A DNA stretch of 64,000 nucleotides from Cardiocondyla obscurior (lineage: Eukaryota > Arthropoda > Insecta > Hymenoptera > Formicidae): assembly GCF_019399895.1 (NCBI RefSeq), contig NC_091869.1:3968001-4032000 (forward strand), in the 5' to 3' direction. Positions 34,690 to 46,649 of the stretch are shown piece by piece. Positions within the stretch are counted from its first letter, which is position 1. The number at the start of each line of letters is the position of its first letter. A program made the translations under genes and the position numbers. The notes under the pieces were generated by a model. The model saw only the letters and a program-made list of their open reading frames with translations, did not search any database and was not told where the DNA came from.

Positions 34690-35520
34690 GCTTAGGGTCT
34701 TCGACAAACATCCCTCCGGGCCGCGCTTAGGAAAAGAGAGAAGGCAACGCGCCGGCGAAGGAAACCGCATCTTTGTCTGCCCACCTATCGCCGCCGGCGA
34801 ATGACATTGCGTCGGAATATCTCGTCCCTGGCCATGCTCGTGTAGGTCAGGTTGGAAACCTGTGCGAGCGTTTCCGCGACGCATGCCGCTGCCGCGTGCG
34901 TGCCGTGAACGGGAGGAGGACCGACCGGAGTCGCGTTGTCGAGAGAGAAAAGGAATCCGTCGGTTCTCGCGAGAGCGACAGAAAAAGAAGACGGGGCAAG
35001 CGCGGACGCGGGAGGGTGCAGGGAGGGCAGCGTTGTGGTATCGTAGTTACATTCGAATCCGTACGGGTGACTGAATGGAATGGGTCGTACGTAGGCGAGC
35101 GGAGGGTCGGAGCGAAGGGCACACGGTGCAGCGGCCAATCGCGCGCGGATCTTGTCGGAGCGGGGCAAACGGTGGGGCGCAGGGTGGAGGCGAGGCGAAC
35201 GGACCTACACACGTGCGCGCTCGCGGAGGCATGCTACGCGTACGCATTCACGCATCCGAGCGTCGCACACACGGCGAGGCGGCACGCCGCGTCACCGTGC
35301 GTGCGTGAGAGCGCGTATGCACTCCGGCGTCGCGCTCGCGCGTTCACTCACGCACACGCGAGCGCGCCGAGGCACACGCACGTGCGTAGTACGGACGACC
35401 GGCTGTGTGTGCGGAGCAGGAAACCAGCTGTGCGCATCGATCGGGCCCGCGGCGCGCTCGATTCGATTTTTTCCCTTCCTGGCGATGCTAGGGAGAGATA
35501 GGATGTCGCGTGACGCCGCT
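34690..35520. promoter_or_regulatory. CpG-rich island with CACG-type repeats
   Basis: Purine-rich at 34,910-35,030, then very GC- and CpG-rich, with many CGCACAC and GTGCG units between 35,190 and 35,420. A 242-codon open frame spans it, but most other frames are also open and its content is Arg/Ala/His low-complexity, so it is not called. A promoter or 5' UTR is the likely nature. Confidence 0.35.
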
Positions 35521-36296
35521 TGATCCGTCGGCGGATAGGGGAGAAATTTTTAATCGACAGGGGTGAAGGGAGCCACGTCGAATCGCGCCGGCAGGGAAAA
35601 TCGTGGGAAGCTATGCATCGTAATTGACATTTCGAACGGCGGCCGGTGCCGTAATCACGCGCGTCACTGACCGAACGATATCGATCTGTAAATAGGTGAA
35701 ACCGCGAAAGAAGTAATACGCAACTCGGGCAAGAAGTATAACATTGCAGAAACGATCACGCGCGTTTTGCGACGGCATTTTTTTTGTCTCTCTCTCTCTC
35801 CCTCCTTTTCTTTTTCGCAATTACCGAGCTAAGAGAACTTTGTGCCGCGATCCGTCCCGTTTTTCTGTTGATGTAAACGAGATTTTCCGATTCCAGGAAT
35901 ACATCGTTAGAATATTTAATATTCAGATAATCCCTCGCGGAATGTAGGGAGGCAAAATATCAGAGTTACAATTATAGACCAGGGGGTCTACGTATTTTAA
36001 TCAAAGACAAGCAAAGAGGAAGGACGAGAGAAAGAGAGAGAGAATCATAAACGCGGAGGAACAAGATTATTTGTAATATTAAAATACACCGCTTGCCATT
36101 GTGTTACACTTATTATAATAGCGCGCGCTAATTACGCAGTATAAATACTAACGAAATAATTACAAATGCAGCTAGATAAAGCGCAGCGCAACGCGACAGG
36201 GGGAAGGGAGAAATGAAGTGCAGCGTCGGCATTAAACGTGTTAAAATATGGCACAATGGAATGTCAAAGGTTGCTAGGTTTTCAGGGTACCATCTG

Positions 36297-36306
36297 TTCC
36301 CACGTG
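36297..36306 (-). promoter_or_regulatory. Su(H)-like site overlapping CACGTG E-box
   Basis: TTCCCACGTG contains a perfect Su(H) core (CGTGGGAA on the - strand) overlapping the palindromic E-box CACGTG. The identical 10-mer is present inverted at 38,658-38,667. Single Su(H) cores are expected by chance in 64 kb, so function is uncertain. Confidence 0.25.
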
Positions 36307-38657
36307 CAAAATTACCGATTGAAATTCGTCAGATAAGTATTTTCAATTCTCAAGGATGCTAAACGCGCGCGCCGCGGCGTCTTATTACCTGTTTACGAGG
36401 ATACTGCATCGCTTTTCATTATGCCCGCTTTGATTGCGTCGTATACTATACGGCAGAGACGTAGAATTGTATCGTATATCTGGCCGGCGAGATTTTATGA
36501 TTCGCTGACGATGGGAATGACGGCCGGGAACCGGCGGCGGTGACAGATAAACGGGTCTAACAACCGAGACTGCGAGCTACCATAAACGCGAGCGAAGAAA
36601 AAGAGGGAGGGTTGGGAAAGGGGGAGAGCTACACGAGGGGGCGAGCCGCGCGTTAAAGGAACCATTGACACGTCCGCGTGAATAAGCGCGCGATGCATTT
36701 TATTTTCTAGTCATAATTTATGCCGCATTTGATTATGGTAATAATCCGGGTATCTAATGAATAATATTTTACGCAAACAAAGAACTTCTTGCCGGCCGAC
36801 GGAGGTGTTCATTAAAATAATATCCACTTAACGTAACGAGATTACCGCGGAAACTTTTCATGAATTACGGTTCGCAAGAAGTGACGCGAGAGGAGAAAAG
36901 AGAGAAATTGACGGTGTTACGCTGTACGAAATTCTTCATCGCCGTGGATTGAAGTAAGATCGGCCGCTCAATTGTCGACGCTCTTGTTTAATTGTTAAAA
37001 TAAACAGCGGCGCGGTGGCGCGAAAGAGGAGTGGATATCGATATTATAAGGATTACATGCGCGAGCTGAGAATTTCAAAAGCGGGCTCTCCGCTCGACCG
37101 TGCGAAAAGGGCGAGGCCTTGATCGACTCGATGGAATGTTCCGTAAGATCGGGAACTCGGATCCGTCCCATCTCGAAAACCTGTTGCATTTTAACGGCGC
37201 AACCGATTCTCCGAAAATCAGCTTAGCTCTACGCCGGCGGAACGCAAATTTTTAATTCGCTAGGGCTCAACCGAGCGAGGCAACTTCGCATTACAAATTT
37301 GTCGTCCTTGCGATTTTATTTTCACGCTCAACAGCACTAAAATTGAGCAATACACAATTTCCAAATTGCATTATCGCCACTTGTTTTGCCAAACAGTTTT
37401 CGAGCAATAACTTTCTACATGCGTGCACACATAATAGTCGATATTAATAACAACTTTTAACTCAGTAAATTCTCTTGAAAATTTAATTAAATCAAATATG
37501 ATTTAAATTGCGCAGCGTTTAATTCCTTTAATTCGTTATTTATTACTTTTACCTTTCATTTTTAATTTCTTGTTACGTCATTATTTACCAAAGGGCGCCT
37601 TGCAAGGAAATGCTTTCAGCTTTATACTTGCGCCGGCGAGGATACGAGGGCGGGGAGGGCGGTAGACTTTGAATCTCTCATTTCTAATCAGGCCGGGACA
37701 AATCGTTTTTGCCTAGCGGAAAGATTTTATCGCTCAAGTAAGAAGGAAGAAAGACTGTCGCGTGCAGAACGTTAAGTAAGGAGACACCGGGGGGGAATTG
37801 AGGAGTCGATCGATCGATGCGAATGAGAGTTCATCCACTGACTATAGCTGATCGTGGCTGACGCGGCCGTGCTTACACAGATGGTTGACACGAATAATAA
37901 CGGCGAAGAAGAAGAAGAAAAAGGAGAAGGAGAGGAGAGCGCAGCGGCGCGCAACGCTTCGCGTAGCGTGATGCATAAAATATTGAATGTAACCGCGTTC
38001 TTCCACGCAGAGCCGAGGGGGGTCGAAGGGAGAGAGGAAACTGGGGAAAGGGGGCAGCGCGAGGGGGCAACGGTAGTGTCAACGAACACGCCGCTTACAC
38101 GTACACTTTTCTAATTACGGCACATTTGTACGTCGACAAAAGGGGGCTGGCGGCTTCGAACAAGTGGGCGTCGTTGAACAAGTTGCCGTGCATAATGGCG
38201 TATGCGTGCGGCCCGGTGATTCCGTGCCGGTACGCGGTATACCGGTAATGCCCTATGAATAATATCGCGGAAAAATTGAGCCCTTCGCGGTTGAAAACCG
38301 GACAATCTCCGCGCGACGCGTTCGACGGCGTCCGACCCACGTGCCGTCGCGGCTGTCTGATAATCGGCGTCCTATCGGTGTACCTATTATCACTGTATTA
38401 TCGAGGTATTATTTTTGGGACAAGAGTTTACTTCTCGGCGATGGCAAGAAGCTTTACTCGAGATCATTCTTAGATTTTGACGAGGCGCGCTTTCCTTCGC
38501 GGGAATCGAAACGTCGTTGGAAGTTTCGCCTTCGGTTTTCGACGGCGCGGCGGAGAAGCTCCGCTGAGAGAGATACTTTTCAACAACGCCGCGTCGCCTT
38601 ATCTTATTTTATACGCTATTTTTAGAAATTTATATTTAGTTCCGCGATAAGATAGAA

Positions 38658-38667
38658 CACGTGGGAA
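38658..38667 (+). promoter_or_regulatory. Su(H)-like site overlapping CACGTG E-box
   Basis: CACGTGGGAA is the exact inverse of the site at 36,297. Both could respond to Notch-pathway Su(H) or to bHLH repressors; this is inference from motif only. Confidence 0.25.
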
Positions 38668-39725
38668 CGTTTCCGACGAATTAAGTCGTAAATTGGGCGG
38701 AGGAGGTGCGCCTTTGTCGTCGCGCGCGTTTCGTAGCACTGCGAAGACGTTACCGATCAGGATCGCAGCCGCAGAGAACGAACGGGTGCCTCCGCGAGTT
38801 GGGTGCCTCCGCGGCGCATCTATGCGTTACATGTTGCTTCACACGCGCACGGGCGAGGGTCGGCCGCACGTTTTCCCGTTCATTCGCACGTGGACTCTCG
38901 GGTTGTCGGGTGTCGCATTTCGCACACGACGCGTCTACGAATCTCACGTGCGAGGTGCGCTGCTTACACGCCGTATTTTCATAAACAGATTCGACCAAAC
39001 GGGACTTTGACAATGATCCAGCGATACCGAATCGAAAATGCCGTGAATTTTAGAGTGAACAACGTATAATTTACTCTTATAATAATTCGCACTTGCCCTC
39101 TATTCATTTCCACGCGCTACGCATTCGCATTTTCTCGCCGCTCGCGATCGAGTGCGCAAGAAGCGGAATTTCAAACTAAAACTCATAAAAAAAAAGACAA
39201 AAATTAGCAGAAGCCTTCAGGAAACGAAACAAATGACTCGCGAAGATACGTAATGACGATAATGCGATGGATAATAATTTTCCGTGCGAGCGGTACTCGC
39301 CGAGTTCGCGGTCCGCCGTCGAGGAATGCGTTCAAATCGCACCGGAAGTTCCCGCACTCTCGCACGAGCTTTGAACCCACGGCAGCGGCGAGATAGAGGA
39401 AACAGGGGGGGCAGAGAGAACGAGGGGGAGCTCGGGTACCTCGCACGTCGGTACATGATACTCGCGAGATCCTGGAGAGGACGATTCACCGCGTTGGTCT
39501 CTCGAGTTCCGGCGAAACTCAAGCTGGCATAACATTCGACTCGGCCGGCGCTCAAATAGCGTTTCCGCGTACTCGAGAAAAAAAGTTCTCTTGAAAAAAA
39601 AAAAAAAAACTACGGAAATATTTGTACAAACGTTAACTCCTTCGTACAACATCTTCAACAATGTCGCTGTCGACCGAAGACACGTACGAGTCGTGACAGC
39701 GAAACTTTATCGCTTCCTCTGCGCT

Positions 39726-39757
<32 letters not shown>

Positions 39758-39819
39758 CGAAGACTCTTGCGCTAAATACGCGCGCAGGAAACGTTATACC
39801 ATAATATGAATTAATTAGT

Positions 39820-40056
39820 AGTCACGGATCATGGAATTATGAGTTTAAATACTACGATTAGTTATTGTCTGTCGTAGTATTTAATTTTACTCCGAGAGGA
39901 AAATTTAATGACTTTCGGACTCAACTGTAATTTTATAATATTTTTAAATGTGATCGAGTCAATTATAAATATTGGACAATTATATCTATTATCGTTGAAA
40001 GTGTCGTAATATAATGGCAGGGTCTGAAAGTGAGTACAATTCCTTAATGGTTTACA
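39820..40056. mobile_element. Palindromic MITE-like element, copy 1
   Basis: The inner part (39,888-40,050) has imperfect inverted arms: ctttcggactcaactgtaat on the left, and ggcagggtctgaaag (complement ctttcagaccctgcc) on the right. The TATAATATTT-type arms pair further inside. Outer flanks gtcacggatcat (39,821) and its approximate complement (40,038-40,055) match the outer arms of the copy at 63.7 kb. It has no coding capacity. The size of about 235 bp, inverted ends and several copies fit a non-autonomous DNA transposon. Confidence 0.5.
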
Positions 40057-41880
40057 AATATACACCGTGACTTGATATAAAATTTTCTCTATGCGACCGG
40101 CCGAGTTGCAAATTCTTGTGCCTCAAATGTCCTCAATTAATTAGCAAAGCTCCGTCTATTCCTATCGCACGGATCAAATAGTCGAAATGAATAATTTCTC
40201 TCTAATCTTTTCTGAGAAGAAATCGACCTTATGTTCAATTGCGGGGCGGGGAAAATATTTCGTTGCTCTAGAACGGCCCTCGTAATAATGAATCGCGGGG
40301 ATCGATGCGTCTAACGAGTTCGCCGAGAAAGGCTGACATTATCGCGTGCTCTGTTATTCTAGGTCGCTTATATCTGGCATCGAAAACTCTAGCTCTTCGC
40401 CGTGTATCGCCCACCGACCTAACCACTTGTGTCATCGGTGCGATAAAGTGACGCGACTCGATACGCAAATAAGCGAGTCAATTTTATTTCCTTATTAACT
40501 TGCATCGCGTCTATTCTCAGATTTTTCGACATTTAATCGCGGCGATAAATTCTTTATTCGGAATACCGAACAACTTCTTATATTTATCTCAAGTTATGTC
40601 GTTTTAACATTTGCATCGTGAGCATAATTAATTTTCGAAATAGGAGAAAATAAAGCGAAAGAAAGAAAAGGGGGGGGGGAAAAAAAAGTGGTATATGATT
40701 TCGTAATGAAACCGGCTGCTCGTTATTCCTGCCAACTTTCTGACTTTTTTACCTCGCGATTGGGATTAACACGTCGGGCTTTTTTCGGCGCCTTGCGACA
40801 ATCGGCGTCGACGAATTAGAGGCGCAAATGGGGGCTCGTTGGGGATGGTATCAAGGGAACTTAGACGTAAGTTGGCGGGTTTTCGCAACGTCGTCTTTCG
40901 ACCGGCGGTTCGGTTTTTGTCGGTGGCTGAATTGCGAAATGAATTTTATCCAACTTCATCGGGCTGGCCGGCGCCGTTACCGCCGTGCGACACGAAGCTC
41001 CCCGGCAAAGTTTCGCAGAAGTCGTTCTTCCTGGAAGCGTGCGGAAATGCGAGAGGCGGCGACCGCACTTCGTTACGCGGAAACCACCTCTCGGATGGTA
41101 ATTTTGCGAGGATGGGCTGAAAATCGTCTAGTCTGCCCTTCTCTTTCTCTCCCTCTTTTTCTGTCTTTCTCTCTCTCTTTCGTTTCTTTACCATCTCGGG
41201 TTCGTCTTCTGCGTCTCGCCGCGCGAGACGTAACCGGCGGGAGTCCTGAGCGAGCTGAGACACATTATTCTTCGAAATATGGGAGATATATTAAGATGCA
41301 GTTTTCATATCTTGCTTATGAACGGTTATAAACGCAAATGGATGAATAATGTGTCCGTTGTCGTCTCCAGAATCTCGCGAGATCTTACGGGAGAGCAACG
41401 TGATGCAATACCGCGATAAAACTGAAACGTGAGCGAGTGTTAACCGAATATAAGCAACGTTATCCGGGCAGAAAATCTGGACTGTTAATTTCGTGAAATT
41501 AGGATTTAATTCTTAAACTATAACTAATTATTATTATTTTTTTTTTTTTTAAGGGCTTTAAATATCGGTATACAGAAGAGAGATTTTCTGTTTGGCTTAT
41601 TTAAACTCCTAGTGCTTCAGCGAAACGGTTTTTACCGTGTTTTATATTTGACGCAAAATATTAACGGCGACATCAGAATCCCTACGGTGTTTTTTCGTCG
41701 AAAGCTCTCTCTTTCTATCTCTCTTCTTCTCCGACTGTATCCACTTTCCGCAATTGTACGTGACAATATGCGATTATTCATCGCGTACGCGGTACGGAAT
41801 TCAACAATGTGCCCACTCGACGAATCGTCATCGTAGTGCGGCAAGCATAATCCTCGAGCAACCGGTTGCAGGCTGCCCTT
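40057..41880. other. Non-coding DNA
   Basis: Mixed DNA with a G-run near 40,671 and a CT-rich patch at 41,140-41,190. A + strand donor motif (TTAGAC before gtaagt) at about 40,868 ends a short ATG frame (MGARWGWYQGNLD). The 167-codon open frame at 40,828-41,331 has no recognisable domain and ends in CT-repeat translation. Confidence 0.5.
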
Positions 41881-42470
41881 CTCTCGGAATTCGCGATAAC
41901 GCCGCGATGCCGTCCAAAGGGGAAGGGCCGGGTAGGGAAGAAAAGAAGGAAAAGGCGGAGGAAGAGAAAATCGAGGGCGATTGTACCCGCGCAGCGCGCT
42001 CGTCATATTGGAAATTCTTCGCCGCGATAGCGCGATATATCTACGCCGGCACACCGAGCGTGTACGGCAAAACACCATGGGAGAGCCGGGACAACGAAGA
42101 GTTAAAAAGTGGTGGCGTAGGGGGCGGGGGAGGAGGAAGAAGAGAGTAGACGGAGGAAGGCGACGGCGGAGGAGGAGGAAGAGAAGAGAGAGTATGAGAA
42201 GGACGCGGAGGTGATGGCGGTGGCGGCGGCGGAGATGAGCGGAGCGCGGGGTCGGGGGACGAGAGTTTTTACAAAAAGTCAGGCAGAGAGCGCGGCCCCT
42301 TTCGTCGACGCGACCGACGGCGACGGGGCGGGAGAGGGTCAGGGAGAGAACGAGGCGGCGGAGGACGGGGGTGGCGGACGAACGATGGCGCGGAGGGTAG
42401 CGGCGCAACGAACGGCGGGAGAGGGCGGACGACCTCGGCGATGATACGACAAAAAATCAGATGCACGGCC

Positions 42471-42498
42471 ATTGGCTGTTCTCAATTCGAATTATTGG
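42471..42498 (-). promoter_or_regulatory. Two CCAAT boxes in tandem
   Basis: ATTGG at 42471-42475 (within gccattggctg) and at 42494-42498 (within ttattggctt) are spaced 23 bases apart, about two helical turns. They lie at the border between the purine-rich and pyrimidine-rich halves of the island. The arrangement is typical of NF-Y-bound promoters. Confidence 0.5.
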
Positions 42499-42747
42499 CT
42501 TCCCCGGTCGCTGTTCGTCAGAGTCTCCCCGACCTTCTCGATACCCGTTCTCTCTCTTCGTTTCTCTCCTTCGTTTCCCTCCTTCTCCGTATCGTTCGTC
42601 CCCGTCTGGTCTGGCTGCGCCGCCGCCGCTGCTGGCTCCTCCGTCGAGCCTCCCTTGCCGCCGTTGCCCTTCTCTCCCCGCCTCTCCCCCGCGTCTCGGG
42701 GGAATGGGCGCCGGCGAGAAGGGCCGAAAAAACTTGGAAAAAAAAAT

Positions 42748-42769
42748 CCAATTTCGTTGCTATGGTGAC
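42748..42769 (+). promoter_or_regulatory. CCAAT box next to RFX-type X-box
   Basis: CCAAT at 42748-42752 is followed by GTTGCTATGGTGAC at 42756-42769. The latter fits the 14-position RFX X-box consensus RTHNYYWTRRNRAC at every position and is close to the palindromic ideal GTTGCCATGGCAAC. In insects Rfx controls genes of ciliated sensory neurons. The degenerate consensus should occur about three times by chance in 64 kb on two strands, so the promoter context carries most of the weight. Confidence 0.4.
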
Positions 42770-42818
42770 CGGCGTGCGTTGACTTTGATAAAGATCCCCC
42801 GAACGAGCCACCTCCGCC

Positions 42819-42837
42819 GCCGCCGCCGCCGCCGTTC
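42819..42837 (+). repeat. (CCG)n short triplet repeat
   Basis: About six GCC units, in the pyrimidine-rich half of island D. Confidence 0.8.
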
Positions 42838-43420
42838 GCCCTCTTCCACCGTCTCGTGCTTTCGTCCTCTTCGTTCTCTTCTTCCATCCGGGCGCTCTCC
42901 CCGCCGGCGACTACGACGCCCCGTCGCTTTCGCAGTTTCTCCGATTGTGTAGGCGCGCCCCACGTGCGTACCTGTTTGTGTCGCGGGTGTCCGTATGCGT
43001 GTTCTCCTGTGTTCGCGCGGGCATTGTGCGAGGCGCGCGCGAGAGGGTACGCCGCCGGCACGGGGCACGGGGGTGGCCGCGCGGTTTCAGTTTGACCCAT
43101 ATCGAAGGGGGGGAAGGAGGGGCTTCCTGGCGGACGCGGCACTCGCCAACCCCCGATACGCTCGCTCGGTGGTGGCGAGTGGTTTGTTTGTTTGTTTCGC
43201 GAAAACGGGCGAGCGGCGGCTATCGGAAAAAATTTTATTTACATGATAGAAAAATGTTTCCTGTGCGGAAGAGCGAGCGCCCGCGCGGCCCCGAAGAAGA
43301 CGCGGCGAGCCGTCCCCTTTTCACCCCGCGTCCCCTGCCGCCGAGCGGTTTTACTTTTTTTCTGCACCCCGGCGAGCGAAAGCGCGCGAAGGGGTAGCTA
43401 AAAGCTCCGTCGGTCGGAGA

Positions 43421-45030
43421 TTAAAATCGGGCGGAGGATTTTAGGGTGGTAAGGCGGAGTGGGTGTGTTGTATATATATCTATATATTTTATGCATGTAT
43501 ATGTACGGAATGAGAGAGGAGTGACGGAGAGAGCGCGGTTTCTGCAGAACGGGGCAACATCGAGTCGATCGTTGTCGTTCTCGTTAACCATCCGCGAACG
43601 AAATTATTTTCCTCCCGAGGAAAAGAACGCCCCCGAACCTCCCCAGGTCCCCGTCGAGTTACCGGGGCTAGATTAGTAATATAAATTGGTAATATACGTT
43701 TCTGCCTTACTCTCGCAGACGTTCTTGAATGGAATCGCCGACGGCGCGGAGACCTTCTTTCGACTCTGTCGCTAATTTCTTGCGGCTTTTACTCGTCTCG
43801 ATCGTACAGACGCAATAATAATTTAATACCCGACAAGTATATCTAAAAAAATTTTTTTCTGGAACATCTCGGCGTATTTAAAGCTTTGATTAATTTGAAA
43901 AATATACGTCGCAAGTATTTCTTATTAAAATCGCTTCAGCCATTCACAATTTACGGTGCCTTCGATAGGCGACTCTTTGAAGACGATTCTTTGAAAATAA
44001 AAGAAAAAAAAGGGAGTTTCTGAGAGACTTGAAAAAGTTACACGTCGTAAGATAATATTATATTATTTTTCGAGTCAACGTGAGAGGATTTTTTTTTCCC
44101 TCGATTGGATTACAATATTCGGCTCCTGGTGCATCATCCCCCGGATTCTCGAGCGCGGCTCCTCGAAGGCACTTTCGCGAGCCTTTCGTACGTGTGCGCC
44201 TCTACATCTGTCCGTACACTCGTCCGTGTGTACGCGGCCGTATCTCTCCGCCCTACGAGAGTCTGATTTTTATTTCGAAAAACTTTTTTAATAAAAAAGT
44301 TGCACGCTACCGCGTCTCTCCTTCTCCTCCCCTTCCCCCCTTTCTCCCGCCTTGCCTAGCATTCTGTATAGCGACGAGGTCTCGCGCGCAGGCAGGTGTA
44401 TATCCTATATAAGGGTGAGGCGAGGGCCAACTACACCGGACCGCGGCGCATTAAAAGTTTCGCCCGGCGTTCGCGATATTTCATAACTTTTCTGTGTTTC
44501 GAAAAACGTGCAGCCGGCCCGGCTCCAGTCGAATCCGGACGAATCCACGCGTGCACGCGATTCTTTACGTGCACGCGCGCCCCGCCTCCGCACGTGTGCA
44601 CTTTCCACCTTGCATTCTACACCTGTACATTCCCGTCCGCGCACCTCGAAGGCGGCATTCCCTCAAATTAAAAAAAAAATGTAAAAATAAAAAAAAATAA
44701 ATAATAAAAAATAAATTTTTTTAATTAAGCGACTCCGGTAAAATGTAATGGGGCCCACTACTTGTCGGTAATCCAGCTAAAGCTATTCTAAAATCTCGAC
44801 ACACATTTTCGCGATGCAAAAAGGGTCCGAAGTAAAGCAAACTGGAGCGACGTTCCTCGTCGAGAAATATTGTTCTCTAGGATTTTCACGGTTTCGATAA
44901 GAGTGGTCCTACGAGTTTCGCTTCTAATTGAACCTCGAATTGAGACTTGAAATTAAAAGTTTTTTAAAGTAATTCTGCGACACGGTAACGTCCGGTATTC
45001 GTTTTACGATTTACATTCGCCGTTTGGTGG
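43421..45030. other. Non-coding DNA
   Basis: A TA-rich patch lies at 43,470-43,505. An A/T-rich block at 44,665-44,725 resembles an old poly-A junction. No gene recognised. Confidence 0.55.
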
Positions 45031-45033
45031 TAC

Positions 45034-45186
45034 TGCATCGAAAGAAAAGATAGCTTCGAACTCAAACATAATCTCATGATATTTCTAACGATCACATATG
45101 TATAATTAATTCAATCACATTTATCGTTAAAAATATCATAAAATTATGGTGGGCTCTAAAAGTAACAATATCTTTCTCTCATCGCA
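45034..45186. mobile_element. Palindromic MITE-like element, copy 2
   Basis: The core arms 45067-45092 and 45123-45148 pair at 23 of 26 positions around a 30-base AT-rich loop. The outer arms continue the pairing imperfectly: tgcatcgaaagaaaagatag on the left, and the complement of the stretch ending 45,186 on the right. The core (TCATGATATTT... and AAATATCATAAAATTATG) matches that of the copies at 39.9 and 63.8 kb. No open frame of note. Confidence 0.55.
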
Positions 45187-46380
45187 AGTCTGTTCCGTTT
45201 TTCTCGTCCGTGTACTTTTCTATTCCCCCTTGTTATACTTTTTCTCATTTCCCTTTCTACTCTGACGAATTTTGTTCTTCCGCTTTGATCAATTCCCCTC
45301 GTTTGCCATCTTTATACTCTTGTTTTCGCTGTCCTCTCGCCCTCGGTGCTCTCTGTCTTTCCCTTCACGTAACTCGAATCGCGTTCTCTGGTTACGCAGT
45401 GCACGAAATGTAGTTGATATAATTTAAATATCGCAAATAATTTGCGGCCGGCAGTTTTCGAGTCGGCCATTTACGTCAAAACTATGCCGCGTCTCTACAT
45501 TACGCATGCCGCACGAATTCACTTCCAAATTAACGTATTATTTTTTAATAACGTTTTTCTAAAAGAATTTTACGGCAATTTTTTCTTTCGGGAAGAGCTA
45601 AACGCATAAACACATCCGCGCTTAAACTTCAATATTAAATGCTGCAATCGCGACTGGAAATAAATAAACTTTCGGCAAATTAAATTTTATTTGTAATTAA
45701 CGCAGAAAGGCTTGCTTTTTTCAATTTACTTTCACGTTGAAATTTGAATCGGGCGTTTGATTTATACATTACAATGCTAATTACATTTCCGCCTAATAGA
45801 TTATTGTTTTCGGAAAATTCGCGTTTTTGTCAAAAAAAAAAAAAAAAATTGAACGTTCCATCAAGGAATGACGCGAAGATCCTTTAGTATTTCGTCATAA
45901 TAATGAATACTGATATCGCCTAGTGTCCATTTAACAAGTTCGCAGATGATCTTCCTTTAATAATTTAATTAGGAGGCTATCTAATTGCAATTTAAGCTTT
46001 AAGGATAACGTAAATAGGTGTATAAATATAAATGAGGTAATAAAACCTTTTTCAATTAATTCCAGGCGGAATTTACGTCGGTAAAAATTTCATTTCAAAC
46101 ATTCTCATTATCGAGAGATTACACGTGAAAAATGGACGAGCCGCGGGAATGAAATATTCAAAGTCAACTCCGAATTAAGAATCTATGGCGGCGTTTCGCG
46201 CAAATTAAAAATAAAAATCTCGCTCTACGTGTGTTATTCTTAATGCGACCGTGTTAGGAATAATGAGATGTACTGTATTAAATTATTGCATTAAAACTAT
46301 CACTAGCGAATTATAAATCAACTCATTCAAATATTCTCGTAGTGCTTTTTTTTCTTTCTTTCTTTTTTTTTTTAACACGC
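45187..46380. other. Non-coding AT-rich DNA
   Basis: Intron-like, with a poly-A run near 45,834 and TTTC/T runs at 46,346-46,372. No gene recognised. Confidence 0.6.
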
Positions 46381-46479
46381 CAGCGTAACGCTCGCAGCCA
46401 GCTGAAATCCGACTTCGGGGATCCGAAAACGTCCCAGCGTTACGCTGTTAAAGTGCGGACGCAATTTAACAGCGTAACG
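46381..46479. repeat. Three CAGCGTAACG copies forming competing stems
   Basis: cagcgtaacgct (46381-46392) is the exact complement of agcgttacgctg (46436-46447). The overlapping cgttacgctgttaaa (46438-46452) is the exact complement of tttaacagcgtaacg (46465-46479), a 15-bp stem with a 12-base loop. The middle copy can therefore pair with either the left or the right copy. This may be a cluster of one protein site in alternating orientation, or the end of a mobile element. Confidence 0.7.
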
Positions 46480-46626
46480 AGATCTCGCTACGTCATTAGG
46501 CACAACGATGAGTCGTGATGTGACTTTCGCGCGGCAACGCGATATCGATTATATCCGTCGAGAGGGGACAGCCTGGCAACAGGATCCGGACAAAGGAATC
46601 CGAATGTGCCATTAAGAGATGCACGT

Positions 46627-46644
46627 GCGCGCGCGCGCGCGCGC
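46627..46644 (+). repeat. (GC)9 tract, Z-DNA-prone
   Basis: A pure alternating GC run immediately after CACGT. Confidence 0.9.
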
Positions 46645-46649
46645 CCGCG

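Larger units (their letters stand above)
35521..39815. other. Non-coding DNA
   Basis: Intron-like or intergenic. It contains two identical 10-base Su(H)/E-box composites (36,297 and 38,658), a weak 86-codon open frame (37,854-38,114) and donor-like motifs near 36,950 and 37,740. Poly-A runs lie near 39,595 and 39,726. No recognised gene. Confidence 0.55.
41885..43420. promoter_or_regulatory. CpG island D, purine-to-pyrimidine switch, probable promoter
   Basis: The + strand is purine-rich at 41,915-42,440 (GGA and GGC repeats) and pyrimidine-rich at 42,530-42,700 and 42,838-42,910. Two inverted CCAAT boxes lie exactly at the switch, and a third with an X-box lies 250 bp to the right. A - strand donor (CAAACAG before gtacgc) is at about 42,969-42,970. 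This is the best promoter candidate in the window, probably bidirectional. Protein-sized open frames occur on both strands and are composition artefacts. Confidence 0.5.

Noticed and set aside
34773..35501. 242-codon + strand frame
   Set aside because: In a CACG-repeat CpG island with most other frames open too; low-complexity Arg/Ala/His content.
40828..41331. 167-codon + strand frame
   Set aside because: No recognisable domain and contains CT-repeat translation; only the short start up to a donor at 40,868 is worth noting.
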